DNA from: Thiobacillus sp. UBA6918
GTDB taxonomy: Bacteria; Pseudomonadota; Gammaproteobacteria; Burkholderiales; Thiobacillaceae
Direction of reading: 5' to 3'
DNA length: 13,081 bases
Assembly: GCA_002450925.1 (NCBI GenBank)
Contig: DKAU01000058.1
Span: 14,256-27,336 of the forward strand
Each line of letters opens with the position of its first letter. The first letter of the stretch is position 1. The notes below the pieces were generated by a model, which was given only the letters and a program-made list of their open reading frames with translations, did no database searches and was not told the origin of the DNA. The translations under genes and the position numbers were made by a program. Shown here one piece after another: positions 1-6,677 of this stretch.

Positions 1-698
1 CTGTGGTCCTTGGTCACGATGGTCCAGCCGTCACCCAATTGACGTATGTCTTTCCTGCCGGCATTGATCATGGGTTCCACAGTGAAAATCATCCCGGGCT
101 CCAGCTTCAATCCCGTTCCGGCCTTACCGTAGTGCAATACCTGAGGGTCCTCATGGAATTTTGAGCCAATGCCATGGCCGCAAAATTCTCTGACCACGCT
201 GAATCCGTGGCCTTCGGTAAATTTCTGTATGGCATTCCCGATGTCACCCAGAAAACCGCCGGGTTTGATCTTGCTGATGCCCAGCCACATTGCTTCATAG
301 GTGATCTGTACAAGGCGCTTGGCCTGAATCGAAGCGTCTCCAACCATGAACATGCGGCTAGTATCGCCATGCCAGCCATCCTTGATCACGGTGATGTCGA
401 GGTTGACCACGTCACCGTTCTTGAGCACCTTGTCGCCAGGCACCCCATGGCAGACCTGGTGATTCACCGAGGTGCAGATGGACTTGGGGTAGGGTGCATG
501 ACCCGGTGGGGCATAGTTGAGGGGCGCCGGGATGGTCCCCTGCACGTTCACCATGTAGTCGTGGCAAAGCTTGTCCAGTTCGCCGGTGCTGATCCCGGGC
601 TTGACGAGGGGGGTGATGTAATCGAGTACTTCCGAACCCAGGCGGCCGGCGATGCGCATTTTTTCGATTTGATCAGGGGTTTTGATGGTGACGGACAT
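1..698 (-). CDS. map: Methionine aminopeptidase type I, 3'-truncated by the window edge
   Basis: Removes the initiator methionine from nascent cytosolic proteins; a dinuclear-metal 'pita-bread' hydrolase. The minus-strand frame opens at the ATG at 698-696 and reads 232 codons without a stop to base 1; the last 30 or so residues lie outside. It begins MSVTIKTPDQIEKMRIAG, typical of the family N-terminus. Visible catalytic and metal residues are H84 (VCHGVPGD), D101 (NLDITV), D112 (HGDTSRMF), H175 (FCGHGIG), H182 (FHEDP) and E208 (FTVEPM). The last metal-binding glutamate, near residue 235 in E. coli numbering, is beyond the edge. No clear Shine-Dalgarno precedes the ATG (sequence just upstream reads aacccgacg). 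It is divergent from rpsB, a common arrangement in Betaproteobacteria. Identity is secure. Confidence 0.97.
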   Translation of the reverse strand, partial: MSVTIKTPDQIEKMRIAGRLGSEVLDYITPLVKPGISTGELDKLCHDYMVNVQGTIPAPLNYAPPGHAPYPKSICTSVNHQVCHGVPGDKVLKNGDVVNLDITVIKDGWHGDTSRMFMVGDASIQAKRLVQITYEAMWLGISKIKPGGFLGDIGNAIQKFTEGHGFSVVREFCGHGIGSKFHEDPQVLHYGKAGTGLKLEPGMIFTVEPMINAGRKDIRQLGDGWTIVTKDH

Positions 699-714
699 CG
701 TCGGGTTTTATTCT

Positions 715-733
715 GGGAAAACCGTATTTTCCC
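715..733. repeat. Perfect 7-5-7 inverted repeat in the map/rpsB spacer
   Basis: GGGAAAA (715-721) and TTTTCCC (727-733) are exact reverse complements separated by five bases (ccgta). The dyad abuts the predicted rpsB -35 element and lies 16 bases upstream of the map ATG. It could be an operator or UP-like element for rpsB, or a hairpin in the map 5' untranslated region. The symmetry is seen directly; any function is inferred. Confidence 0.6.
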
Positions 734-763
734 TTGAAAAGAAGTACTTAATCAAATTACAAT
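734..763 (+). promoter_or_regulatory. Predicted sigma70 promoter of rpsB (operon promoter)
   Basis: TTGAAA at 734-739 (5 of 6 to the -35 consensus) and TACAAT at 758-763 (5 of 6 to the -10 consensus) are separated by 18 bases. AT-rich sequence lies upstream. Transcription should start near 770, giving a leader of about 117 bases before rpsB. This is the only convincing promoter seen on the plus strand, and it sits where the ribosomal-protein operon needs one. Confidence 0.65.
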
Positions 764-770
764 GGCGGTC

Positions 771-886
771 TTCCTGGAACACGGGGTTTTCCGGCCCAGG
801 AAAATTCACACACCCGCTTTCAAAAGGTGTGCCGGAGTGAGTCCGGTGCCATGCGGGTGGAGGCTCAACCTTTGAAAGGAATTAGT
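771..886 (+). promoter_or_regulatory. Structured 5' leader of rpsB (candidate S2 autoregulatory leader)
   Basis: The leader holds several perfect pairings. A 5' hairpin pairs TTCCTGG (771-777) with CCAGGAA (796-802). CCGGA (832-836) pairs with TCCGG (842-846) around a GTGAG loop. CACACC (809-814) can pair with GGTGTG (826-831), while the overlapping CACCCGC (811-817) can instead pair with GCGGGTG (853-859). CTTTCAAAAGGT (817-828) can pair, with one bulged A, with ACCTTTGAAAG (868-878), which overlaps the rpsB ribosome-binding site. In E. coli, S2 represses rpsB-tsf through the rpsB leader; that this leader does the same is inferred from position and pairing. I did not compute folding energies. 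Confidence 0.5.
874..880 (+). promoter_or_regulatory. Ribosome-binding site that sets the rpsB start
   Basis: GAAAGGA ends six bases before the ATG at 887. It decides between this ATG and an in-frame GTG at 827 that would add 20 residues unlike any S2 N-terminus. The site partly overlaps a segment that can pair with 817-828. Confidence 0.75.
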
Positions 887-1633
887 ATGTCTGTGACCAT
901 GCGTCAAATGCTGGAAGCCGGGGTGCACTTCGGCCACCAGACCCGTTACTGGAATCCCAGGATGGCCCCCTTCATTTTCGGCCATCGCAACAAGATTCAC
1001 ATCGTCAACCTGGAAAAAACCCTCCCGATGTTTGAGGACGCCACGAAGTTCGTGCGCCAGCTCGCATCCAACAAGGGCAACATCCTCTTCGTTGGCACCA
1101 AGCGCCAGGCTCGCGAAATTGTTGGCGAGGAAGCCGCTCGCGCTGGCATGCCCTTCGTCAACCACCGCTGGCTCGGCGGTATGCTGACCAACTTCAAGAC
1201 CGTGAAGCAGTCCGTGAAGCGCCTGAACGATATGGAGGCAGCACTGGCCGAGGCAGGCAAGCTGTCCAAGAAGGAAGCTCTGCTGCTTCAGCGCGAGGTA
1301 GACAAGCTTAACCGTAGCCTGGGCGGCATCCGCGAAATGAACAATCTGCCCGATGCGATTTTCATCATCGACGTTGGCTACCAGAAAGGCGCCATCACCG
1401 AAGCCAACAAACTGGGCATTCCCGTGATCGGCGTGGTCGATACCAACAACAGCCCCGATGGTGTGGATTACGTGATCCCCGGCAACGACGATTCCAGCCG
1501 TGCCATTCGCCTGTATGCCCGTGGCGTTGCTGATGCCGTATTGGAAGGCCGTGCTCAGGTAATCCAGGAGCTGGTTGCCGAGAGCGGTGAAGAATTTGTA
1601 GAGGAGAGCGGCGAAGAAACGCCGGCTGCCTGA
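887..1633 (+). CDS. rpsB: 30S ribosomal protein S2
   Basis: Protein of the small ribosomal subunit, bound late in assembly near the head/body junction and needed for S1 binding. The 248-residue product (E. coli about 241) starts MSVTMRQMLEAGVHFGHQTR and shows the family landmarks: HFGHQTRYWNPRM (14-26), HIVNLEKT (38-45), VGTKRQA (69-75), NHRWLGGMLTN (92-102), a charged coiled-coil hairpin around 110-150, and VVDTNNSPDGVDYVIPGNDD (183-202). The ATG at 887 is chosen for its good ribosome-binding site. The C-terminus is an acidic tail with a duplicated ESGEE motif (232-236 and 240-244). It is first gene of the plus-strand series, followed by a terminator-like hairpin and tsf, the standard rpsB-tsf pairing. 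Identity is certain. Confidence 0.99.
   Translation: MSVTMRQMLEAGVHFGHQTRYWNPRMAPFIFGHRNKIHIVNLEKTLPMFEDATKFVRQLASNKGNILFVGTKRQAREIVGEEAARAGMPFVNHRWLGGMLTNFKTVKQSVKRLNDMEAALAEAGKLSKKEALLLQREVDKLNRSLGGIREMNNLPDAIFIIDVGYQKGAITEANKLGIPVIGVVDTNNSPDGVDYVIPGNDDSSRAIRLYARGVADAVLEGRAQVIQELVAESGEEFVEESGEETPAA
1580..1618 (+). repeat. In-frame direct repeat in the rpsB 3' end
   Basis: GAGAGCGGTGAAGAA (1580-1594) recurs as GAGAGCGGCGAAGAA (1604-1618), one mismatch in 15, with a 24-base period (eight codons). It encodes ESGEEFVE followed by ESGEETPAA, so the S2 tail looks like a small tandem duplication. The single difference is a synonymous third-position change. Confidence 0.6.
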
Positions 1634-1652
1634 CAAGCCCTAATGGCATAGT

Positions 1653-1677
1653 GAGGGGCGTGAGCCCCTCTTTTCTT
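1653..1677 (+). terminator. Terminator-like hairpin between rpsB and tsf
   Basis: GAGGGGC (1653-1659) and GCCCCTC (1664-1670) form a perfect seven-pair GC-rich stem around a GTGA loop, followed directly by TTTTCTT (1671-1677). This is the form of a rho-independent terminator. Because tsf follows with its own good ribosome-binding site and no clear promoter, partial termination (attenuation) that lowers tsf output relative to rpsB, or protection of the rpsB mRNA 3' end, is more likely than full termination. The structure is seen; the efficiency is unknown. Confidence 0.65.
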
Positions 1678-1708
1678 ATCTGAACATGTAGTTTGCAAGG
1701 AGTAAGAA

Positions 1709-2587
1709 ATGGCGGAAATTACCGCAAGCATGGTGAAAGATCTGCGCGAAAAAACCGACGCGCCTATGATGGATTGCAAGAAGGCGCTGACCGAAGCCGG
1801 CGGCGACATGACCAAGGCTGAAGAAATTCTGCGCGTAAAGTTTGGCAGCAAGGCAACCAAGGCCGCAGGCCGTATCGCCGCCGAAGGCGTTGTGGGTATT
1901 TACATCAGTCCCGATGCCAAACTGGGCGCAATGATCGAGGTCAACTGCGAAACTGATTTCGTGGCCAAGAATGATGACTTCCTGGCCTTCACCAAATCGC
2001 TGGCCGAAATGGTTGCCAAGAACAATCCTGCTGACGTCGCGGCCTTGTCAGGAATGGATATGGGCGGCAAAACCGTTGAGGAAGTGCGTACCCAACTGGT
2101 GGGCAAGATCGGTGAAAACATGAGCCTGCGCCGCTTTGTTCGTACCGAAGCCCAGGGGCGCCTCGCCAGCTACGTTCACGGCGGCTCCAAGATCGGCGCC
2201 ATGGTTGACGTCACCGGTGACGAAACTCTGGCTAAGGATATTGCGATGCACATCGCCGCGTCCAAGCCCAAGTCGCTGGATGCCTCCGGCGTGTCGCAGG
2301 ACCTCATCGACGCTGAGCGTCGCGTGGCCATTGAAAAAGCCAAGGAAGCCGGCAAGCCGGAAGCCATGCTGGAAAAGATTGCTGAAGGTACGGTGCAGAA
2401 ATTCCTCAAAGAAGTCACGCTGCTGTCCCAGCCCTTCGTCAAGGATGACAAGCAGACCATCGAGCAGTTGCTGAAATCCAAGTCTTCGCAGTGTCATGGT
2501 TTCACCCTGTACTTGGTGGGAGAAGGCATCGAGAAGAAGAAGGATGACTTCGTTGCTGAAGTGATGGCGCAGGCAGGCAAGGCATAA
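1709..2587 (+). CDS. tsf: Translation elongation factor Ts
   Basis: Guanine-nucleotide exchange factor that releases GDP from EF-Tu in the cytosol. The product is 292 residues, slightly longer than the 283 of E. coli. The N-terminal UBA-like domain carries the signature LREKTDAPMMDCKKAL (12-27). The core has NCETDFVAKND (79-89), whose Asp-Phe pair reaches into the EF-Tu G domain, and the HIAASKP motif in the second core subdomain. A coiled-coil region lies around 185-225 (many Ala, Lys and Glu) and the protein ends with a short C-terminal module. AAGGAG at 1697-1702, six bases before the ATG, fixes the start. It follows rpsB after 75 bases and precedes pyrH by 13. Identity is certain. Confidence 0.99.
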   Translation: MAEITASMVKDLREKTDAPMMDCKKALTEAGGDMTKAEEILRVKFGSKATKAAGRIAAEGVVGIYISPDAKLGAMIEVNCETDFVAKNDDFLAFTKSLAEMVAKNNPADVAALSGMDMGGKTVEEVRTQLVGKIGENMSLRRFVRTEAQGRLASYVHGGSKIGAMVDVTGDETLAKDIAMHIAASKPKSLDASGVSQDLIDAERRVAIEKAKEAGKPEAMLEKIAEGTVQKFLKEVTLLSQPFVKDDKQTIEQLLKSKSSQCHGFTLYLVGEGIEKKKDDFVAEVMAQAGKA

Positions 2588-2600
2588 ATCCAAGCACAAG

Positions 2601-3320
2601 ATGATGCTCCAGCCCGCCTGCAAGCGCATCCTGCTCAAGCTCTCCGGCGAAGCCCTGATGGGGCCGGAGGCCTTTGGCTACCATGCGGACACCATGGCGG
2701 GCATCGTGTCCCAGATCAAGGAAGTGCATCAGCTTGGCGTACAGGTCGGCATCGTGGTTGGTGGCGGAAATCTATTCCGTGGCGCGACCGGAGCCTTGGG
2801 CGGCATGAACCGCGCCACGGCAGACAGCATGGGCATGTTGGCGACGGTGATGAATGCGCTGGCACTCAAGGATGCGCTGGAGGCGGCGGGCCTAGAAGTT
2901 CGTGTGCAGACTGCCGTGTCGATCGGGCATGTCGGTGAACCATTCGAACGTGATTCTGCAGTGCGCCATTTGCAGGCAGGCTGCGTGGTGATCTTCGGCG
3001 GCGGTACCGGTAACCCGTTTTTTACCACAGACACCGCTTCGGCCCTGCGTGGTGCCGAGATTGGCGCTGACCTAATGCTGAAGGCGACCAAGGTGGACGG
3101 GGTCTACACCGCAGATCCCAAGAAAGACCCAAGGGCAACACGCTACGAGTCGCTTACATTCGATGAGGCGATAGCGCGCAACCTTGGCGTGCTGGATACA
3201 GCAGCGTTTGCTTTGTGCCGCGAGCAGAAACTGCCGCTTGCCGTATTCAGCATATTCAAACCCGGCGCACTGAAGCGCGTTGTGATGGGTGAGAATGAAG
3301 GAACGCGGGTAATACTTTAA
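2601..3320 (+). CDS. pyrH: Uridylate (UMP) kinase
   Basis: Phosphorylates UMP to UDP with ATP in de novo pyrimidine synthesis; a hexameric member of the amino-acid-kinase fold, unrelated to eukaryotic UMP/CMP kinase and typically regulated by GTP and UTP. The 239-residue product matches the usual length (about 240). Landmarks are KLSGEAL (13-19), the glycine-rich GGGNLFRG (54-61), the UMP-binding stretch GTGNPFFTTD (135-144) and KATKVDGVYTADP (161-173). It starts 13 bases after tsf. No clear Shine-Dalgarno is visible and two ATG codons stand in tandem (2601, 2604), so translation is probably coupled to tsf; either ATG could be used. Identity is certain; the start is uncertain by one residue. 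Confidence 0.98.
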   Translation: MMLQPACKRILLKLSGEALMGPEAFGYHADTMAGIVSQIKEVHQLGVQVGIVVGGGNLFRGATGALGGMNRATADSMGMLATVMNALALKDALEAAGLEVRVQTAVSIGHVGEPFERDSAVRHLQAGCVVIFGGGTGNPFFTTDTASALRGAEIGADLMLKATKVDGVYTADPKKDPRATRYESLTFDEAIARNLGVLDTAAFALCREQKLPLAVFSIFKPGALKRVVMGENEGTRVIL

Positions 3321-3349
3321 ACTCGGACGATATTCAAAAGGAGACAGTC

Positions 3350-3919
3350 ATGGCCGATCAGACCATAGCGGACGTGAAAAAATCTGCCGAGCAGAAAATG
3401 CAGAAAACAATAGAGGCGTTGAAAAGCGACCTTGGCAAGGTACGCACTGGCCGTGCCCACACCGGCATCCTCGACCATGTCATGGTGGATTACTACGGAA
3501 ACATGACGCCGGTTCCCCAGGTTGCCAATGTGACGCTTATCGATGCGCGCACCATCGGCGTTCAGCCATGGGAAAAGAACATGGTGGGCAAGGTGGAGAA
3601 AGCCATCCGTGATTCTGACCTTGGGCTCAACCCGGCCACTCAGGGCGAAGTTATCCGCGTGCCTATGCCCGCGCTGACCGAGGAGCGCCGCCGAGACCTT
3701 ATCAAGGTGATCAAGGGTGAGGGCGAAAACACTCGCGTGGCAGTTCGCAACGTGCGCCGTGATGCAAACAATGCCCTGAAGGACATGGTCAAGAACAAGA
3801 CAGCCAGCGAGGATGAAGAACATCGTGCGCAGGACGAGGTTCAGAAGCTGACTGACAAATTTATCGCCGAAGTCGACAAACTGCTACAGGCCAAGGAAGC
3901 GGACCTGATGGCGATCTAG
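3350..3919 (+). CDS. frr: Ribosome recycling factor
   Basis: Acts with EF-G after termination to split the post-termination ribosome so that subunits can be reused. The product is 189 residues (family about 185). The three-helix-bundle domain I shows KVRTGRAH (30-37) and the conserved VRNVRRDANN (132-141); its second Arg-rich segment contacts rRNA. The small beta/alpha domain II lies between about residues 31 and 105 (DYYGNMTPVPQVANV at 47-61, ARTIGVQPW at 66-74). AAAGGAG at 3337-3343, six bases before the ATG, is the strongest ribosome-binding site between pyrH and uppS, in keeping with high demand for this protein. It is 29 bases after pyrH. Identity is certain. Confidence 0.99.
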   Translation: MADQTIADVKKSAEQKMQKTIEALKSDLGKVRTGRAHTGILDHVMVDYYGNMTPVPQVANVTLIDARTIGVQPWEKNMVGKVEKAIRDSDLGLNPATQGEVIRVPMPALTEERRRDLIKVIKGEGENTRVAVRNVRRDANNALKDMVKNKTASEDEEHRAQDEVQKLTDKFIAEVDKLLQAKEADLMAI

Positions 3920-3947
3920 TGTGTTGGCAGAGATATGGCGAAAGGCC

Positions 3948-4706
3948 ATGACGTTCAAAAGCTCAACCGCTGAAATTCCGGAGGCCAGGTTAACCCCAAG
4001 GCATATCGCCATCATCATGGACGGAAATGGGCGCTGGGCCAGGCAGCGCATGTTGCCGCGCGTGGCAGGTCACAAGCGCGGTGTGGAGTCAGTTCGGGCA
4101 ACCGTGCGTGCGTGTATAGAACGTGGCGTTGAACATCTAACCCTGTTTGCATTCAGTTCCGAAAACTGGCGTCGACCTGCTGCTGAAGTTGATACCTTGA
4201 TGGAACTGTTCGTTATTGCGCTCGAACGCGAGGTCGACAAGTTGCATCAGAATGGTGTGCGCCTTCGCATCGTTGGTAACCTGGAGCGTTTTGGCCCGCG
4301 CCTCAACAAGCTTATCAAGGCGGGTGAAGAACTGACTCGCAACAACACTCGACTGACGTTGAATATCGCAGCCAACTACGGCGGACGCTGGGACATCCTC
4401 CAGGCGGTCAACAGTTTGTTGCTGGATAGAGGCGCCAGCGAACCTATATCCGAGGCTGATATCGCGAGCAGATTGTGCCTTGCCGATTGTCCCGAACCTG
4501 ATCTCTTTATCCGGACCGGCGGCGAGCAGCGTATCAGCAATTTCCTGCTTTGGCAGCTTGCCTATACCGAGCTCTATTTCACTGACACCTTGTGGCCGGA
4601 CTTTGATGAGGCAGTGCTGGGTGAGGCAATTGCTTCCTATCGCAGACGCGAACGACGTTTTGGCCGCACTAGCGACCAACTGATAGAGGCAGCAGCAAAG
4701 TCATGA
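3948..4706 (+). CDS. uppS: Undecaprenyl diphosphate synthase (cis-prenyltransferase)
   Basis: Adds eight isopentenyl units in cis to farnesyl-PP to make C55-PP, the lipid carrier for peptidoglycan and O-antigen. Motifs are IIMDGNGRWA (22-31, catalytic D25), GHKRG (41-45), LFAFSSENWRRP (66-77), LNIAANYGGRWDI (138-150) and RTGGEQRISNFLLWQ (189-203), ending in the FTDTLWPDFDE segment (211-221). The ATG at 3948 gives 252 residues and places D25 close to E. coli D26 (253 residues). An in-frame GTG at 3921, just after the frr stop, would add nine residues; neither start has a well-spaced Shine-Dalgarno (GAAAGG ends only two bases before 3948). Function is secure, the start moderate. It overlaps cdsA by four bases. 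Confidence 0.97.
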   Translation: MTFKSSTAEIPEARLTPRHIAIIMDGNGRWARQRMLPRVAGHKRGVESVRATVRACIERGVEHLTLFAFSSENWRRPAAEVDTLMELFVIALEREVDKLHQNGVRLRIVGNLERFGPRLNKLIKAGEELTRNNTRLTLNIAANYGGRWDILQAVNSLLLDRGASEPISEADIASRLCLADCPEPDLFIRTGGEQRISNFLLWQLAYTELYFTDTLWPDFDEAVLGEAIASYRRRERRFGRTSDQLIEAAAKS

Positions 4707-5491
4707 AAAGAGTCATTACCGCGGTTGTACTGCTGGCAGTATTCGTCCCCGCACTTTTCTTTGCTACACCGCTGTTCTGGGCATTGCTGATTGCGCTGGT
4801 AGCAGGTGCAGCCGGTTATGAATGGGCGCGAATTTCAGCTTTTCCGGCGTATATGCCGGCTGTCTATGGCTTGGGGATGAGCGCTCTGTCCGTGATTGTC
4901 TATTTCATGCCTGGACACGCGCAGGCCATGCTGATTTTGTTTGCCATGGCAGCGATTTTCTGGGTATTGGTTGCTCCTTTGTGGCTTGCCAACCGCTTGC
5001 GTGGAGAAGGCTTCTTTGTAAGAGCCCTTGTGGGTACTCTGATTATTCTTCCAACCTGGGCTGCAATAATAAATTTGCGCGAACGCAGTCCCTGGCTTTT
5101 GCTGGGCGTCATGGCACTGGTATGGATTGCTGACATCGCTGCCTACTATGCGGGGCGCCGCTTCGGGCGTCACAAGCTGGCGCCGGAAATCAGCCCTGGA
5201 AAGTCGTGGGAGGGTGTGCTGGGTGCCGTACTTGCTCTGGTACTTTATGCATCGGCCATCAGCGCGGCCATCATCGGCCTGCGTATCTTCGGCGCGCTGA
5301 TCCTGGCTGCAGCCCTGCTGTATTTCTCGATTCTTGGGGACCTGTTCGAATCCTGGATGAAGCGGCTAGCCGGCATGAAGGATAGCGGTACGCTGTTGCC
5401 TGGCCATGGTGGCGTACTGGATCGCATTGATGCCCTTAGTTCTGCGCTTCCGATCGCTGCAGGCATTTTGCATTTCGCTCATTGGGCATGA
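4703..5491 (+). CDS. cdsA: Phosphatidate cytidylyltransferase (CDP-diglyceride synthase)
   Basis: Inner-membrane enzyme that condenses phosphatidic acid with CTP to give CDP-diacylglycerol, precursor of all phospholipids. The 262-residue protein is strongly hydrophobic with roughly eight membrane segments; the first begins at residue 4 and runs to about 22. The C-terminal family signature is complete at residues 217-243: S-W-M-K-R, then K226-D227, P-G-H-G-G and D240-R-I-D243, which includes the catalytic metal-binding acids. A GKSWEG motif sits upstream of it. It starts at the ATG of an ATGA overlap with uppS and ends in another ATGA overlap with dxr, so its translation is probably coupled on both sides. 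At 262 residues it is shorter than the 285 of E. coli, common in this group. Confidence 0.97.
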   Translation: MKRVITAVVLLAVFVPALFFATPLFWALLIALVAGAAGYEWARISAFPAYMPAVYGLGMSALSVIVYFMPGHAQAMLILFAMAAIFWVLVAPLWLANRLRGEGFFVRALVGTLIILPTWAAIINLRERSPWLLLGVMALVWIADIAAYYAGRRFGRHKLAPEISPGKSWEGVLGAVLALVLYASAISAAIIGLRIFGALILAAALLYFSILGDLFESWMKRLAGMKDSGTLLPGHGGVLDRIDALSSALPIAAGILHFAHWA

Positions 5492-6675
5492 ACAAACAGA
5501 CTCTGACCATACTCGGTGCAACGGGCACGATTGGCGTGAATACGCTGGATGTCATTGCGCGTCATCCAGACCGCTTCGAAGTGTTTGCCCTGACCGGTGC
5601 AACGCAGGCCGAGAAAATGTTCCAGCAGTGTCTGGAGTTCAGTCCGCGTTATGCGGTAATGACCCAGGAGTCTGCCGCAAGGGCTTTGCAGGATAAGCTT
5701 GTCTCAACAGCCTGCAAAACCGTGGTTCTGGATGGAGAGCAGGCACTGATTGACGTGGCCACATCACCTGAAGTAACGACTGTGATGGCAGCTATTGTTG
5801 GCGCGGCTGGTTTGCCAGCAACGCTTGCTGCTGCCAAGGTGGGCAAGCGAATTTTGCTGGCAAACAAAGAGACTTTGGTTGTGTCTGGCCAGTTGTTCAT
5901 GGATGCCGTGCGAGAAAGCGGTGCCGAATTGTTTCCGATCGACTCTGAACATAGTGCCATTCATCAGTCGCTGCCGGCCGGTTTTGGCGGTGATCTTGAT
6001 GGGGCAGGGGTGAAAAACATCTGGCTTACTGCTTCTGGGGGCCCGTTCCGAACCTGGACGATGGCGCAGATGGAAAAGGTTACGCCTGAACAGGCGGTCG
6101 CCCACCCCAATTGGGTGATGGGTAAAAAAATCTCCGTGGATTCCGCCAGCATGATGAACAAGGGTCTGGAGGTGATCGAAGCCCGGTGGTTATTCAATGC
6201 ATCGACAGAGAAGATTCGCGTTCTGGTGCATCCACAGAGCATTATCCATTCGATGGTCGAATATCGTGACGGTTCGGTCATGGCACAACTTGGAACCCCT
6301 GACATGCGTACACCGATAGCGTATGCGCTTGGGTTTCCAGAGCGCATCGAGGCCGGCGTTTCTCCCCTAAACCTGATTGGGAGCCAACTGGAGTTCGAAA
6401 CTCCAGATATGCTGCGTTTTCCCTGTCTGCGACTCGCTTTTGATGCGCTTAATGTCGATGGCTATGCTCCGGCAGTGCTAAATGCAGCAAATGAGGTGGC
6501 TGTTGATATGTTTTTGAATCGCGGCTGCGGCTTTACCGATATACCCCGCGCCATTTCCCATGCGCTTGAACATTTGCCGTCGTCAAGTCCTCGTGAACTG
6601 GAGGATCTGTTGGAAGCTGATCGACATGCCAGGGCGCGAACCAGGGAGTTCCTCGCCTCATCGGTTTCAGTCTAA
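5488..6675 (+). CDS. dxr: 1-deoxy-D-xylulose 5-phosphate reductoisomerase
   Basis: Converts DXP to 2-C-methyl-D-erythritol 4-phosphate with NADPH, the committed step of the MEP isoprenoid pathway and the target of fosmidomycin. The 395-residue product (E. coli 398) carries the NADPH loop GATGTIG (10-16), LLANKETLV (123-131), the metal-binding DSEHSAIHQ (152-160; D152, E154), LTASGGPF (180-187), HPNWVMGKKISVDSASMMNK (206-225) with the third metal ligand E228, and NAANE in the C-terminal half. The ATG at 5488 overlaps the cdsA stop (ATGA); a TTG two codons upstream is in frame but less likely. It supplies precursors that upstream uppS uses. rseP follows after two bases. Confidence 0.98.
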   Translation: MNKQTLTILGATGTIGVNTLDVIARHPDRFEVFALTGATQAEKMFQQCLEFSPRYAVMTQESAARALQDKLVSTACKTVVLDGEQALIDVATSPEVTTVMAAIVGAAGLPATLAAAKVGKRILLANKETLVVSGQLFMDAVRESGAELFPIDSEHSAIHQSLPAGFGGDLDGAGVKNIWLTASGGPFRTWTMAQMEKVTPEQAVAHPNWVMGKKISVDSASMMNKGLEVIEARWLFNASTEKIRVLVHPQSIIHSMVEYRDGSVMAQLGTPDMRTPIAYALGFPERIEAGVSPLNLIGSQLEFETPDMLRFPCLRLAFDALNVDGYAPAVLNAANEVAVDMFLNRGCGFTDIPRAISHALEHLPSSSPRELEDLLEADRHARARTREFLASSVSV

Positions 6676-6677
6676 AT

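Noticed and set aside
174..737. 187-codon plus-strand open frame over map
   Set aside because: It is antisense to a gene with all the catalytic residues of methionine aminopeptidase, and its product resembles no family I recognise.
806..1636. 276-codon minus-strand open frame over rpsB
   Set aside because: Mirror of the highly codon-biased rpsB frame; the product is low-complexity His/Gly/Ala-rich and has no family motif or ribosome-binding site.
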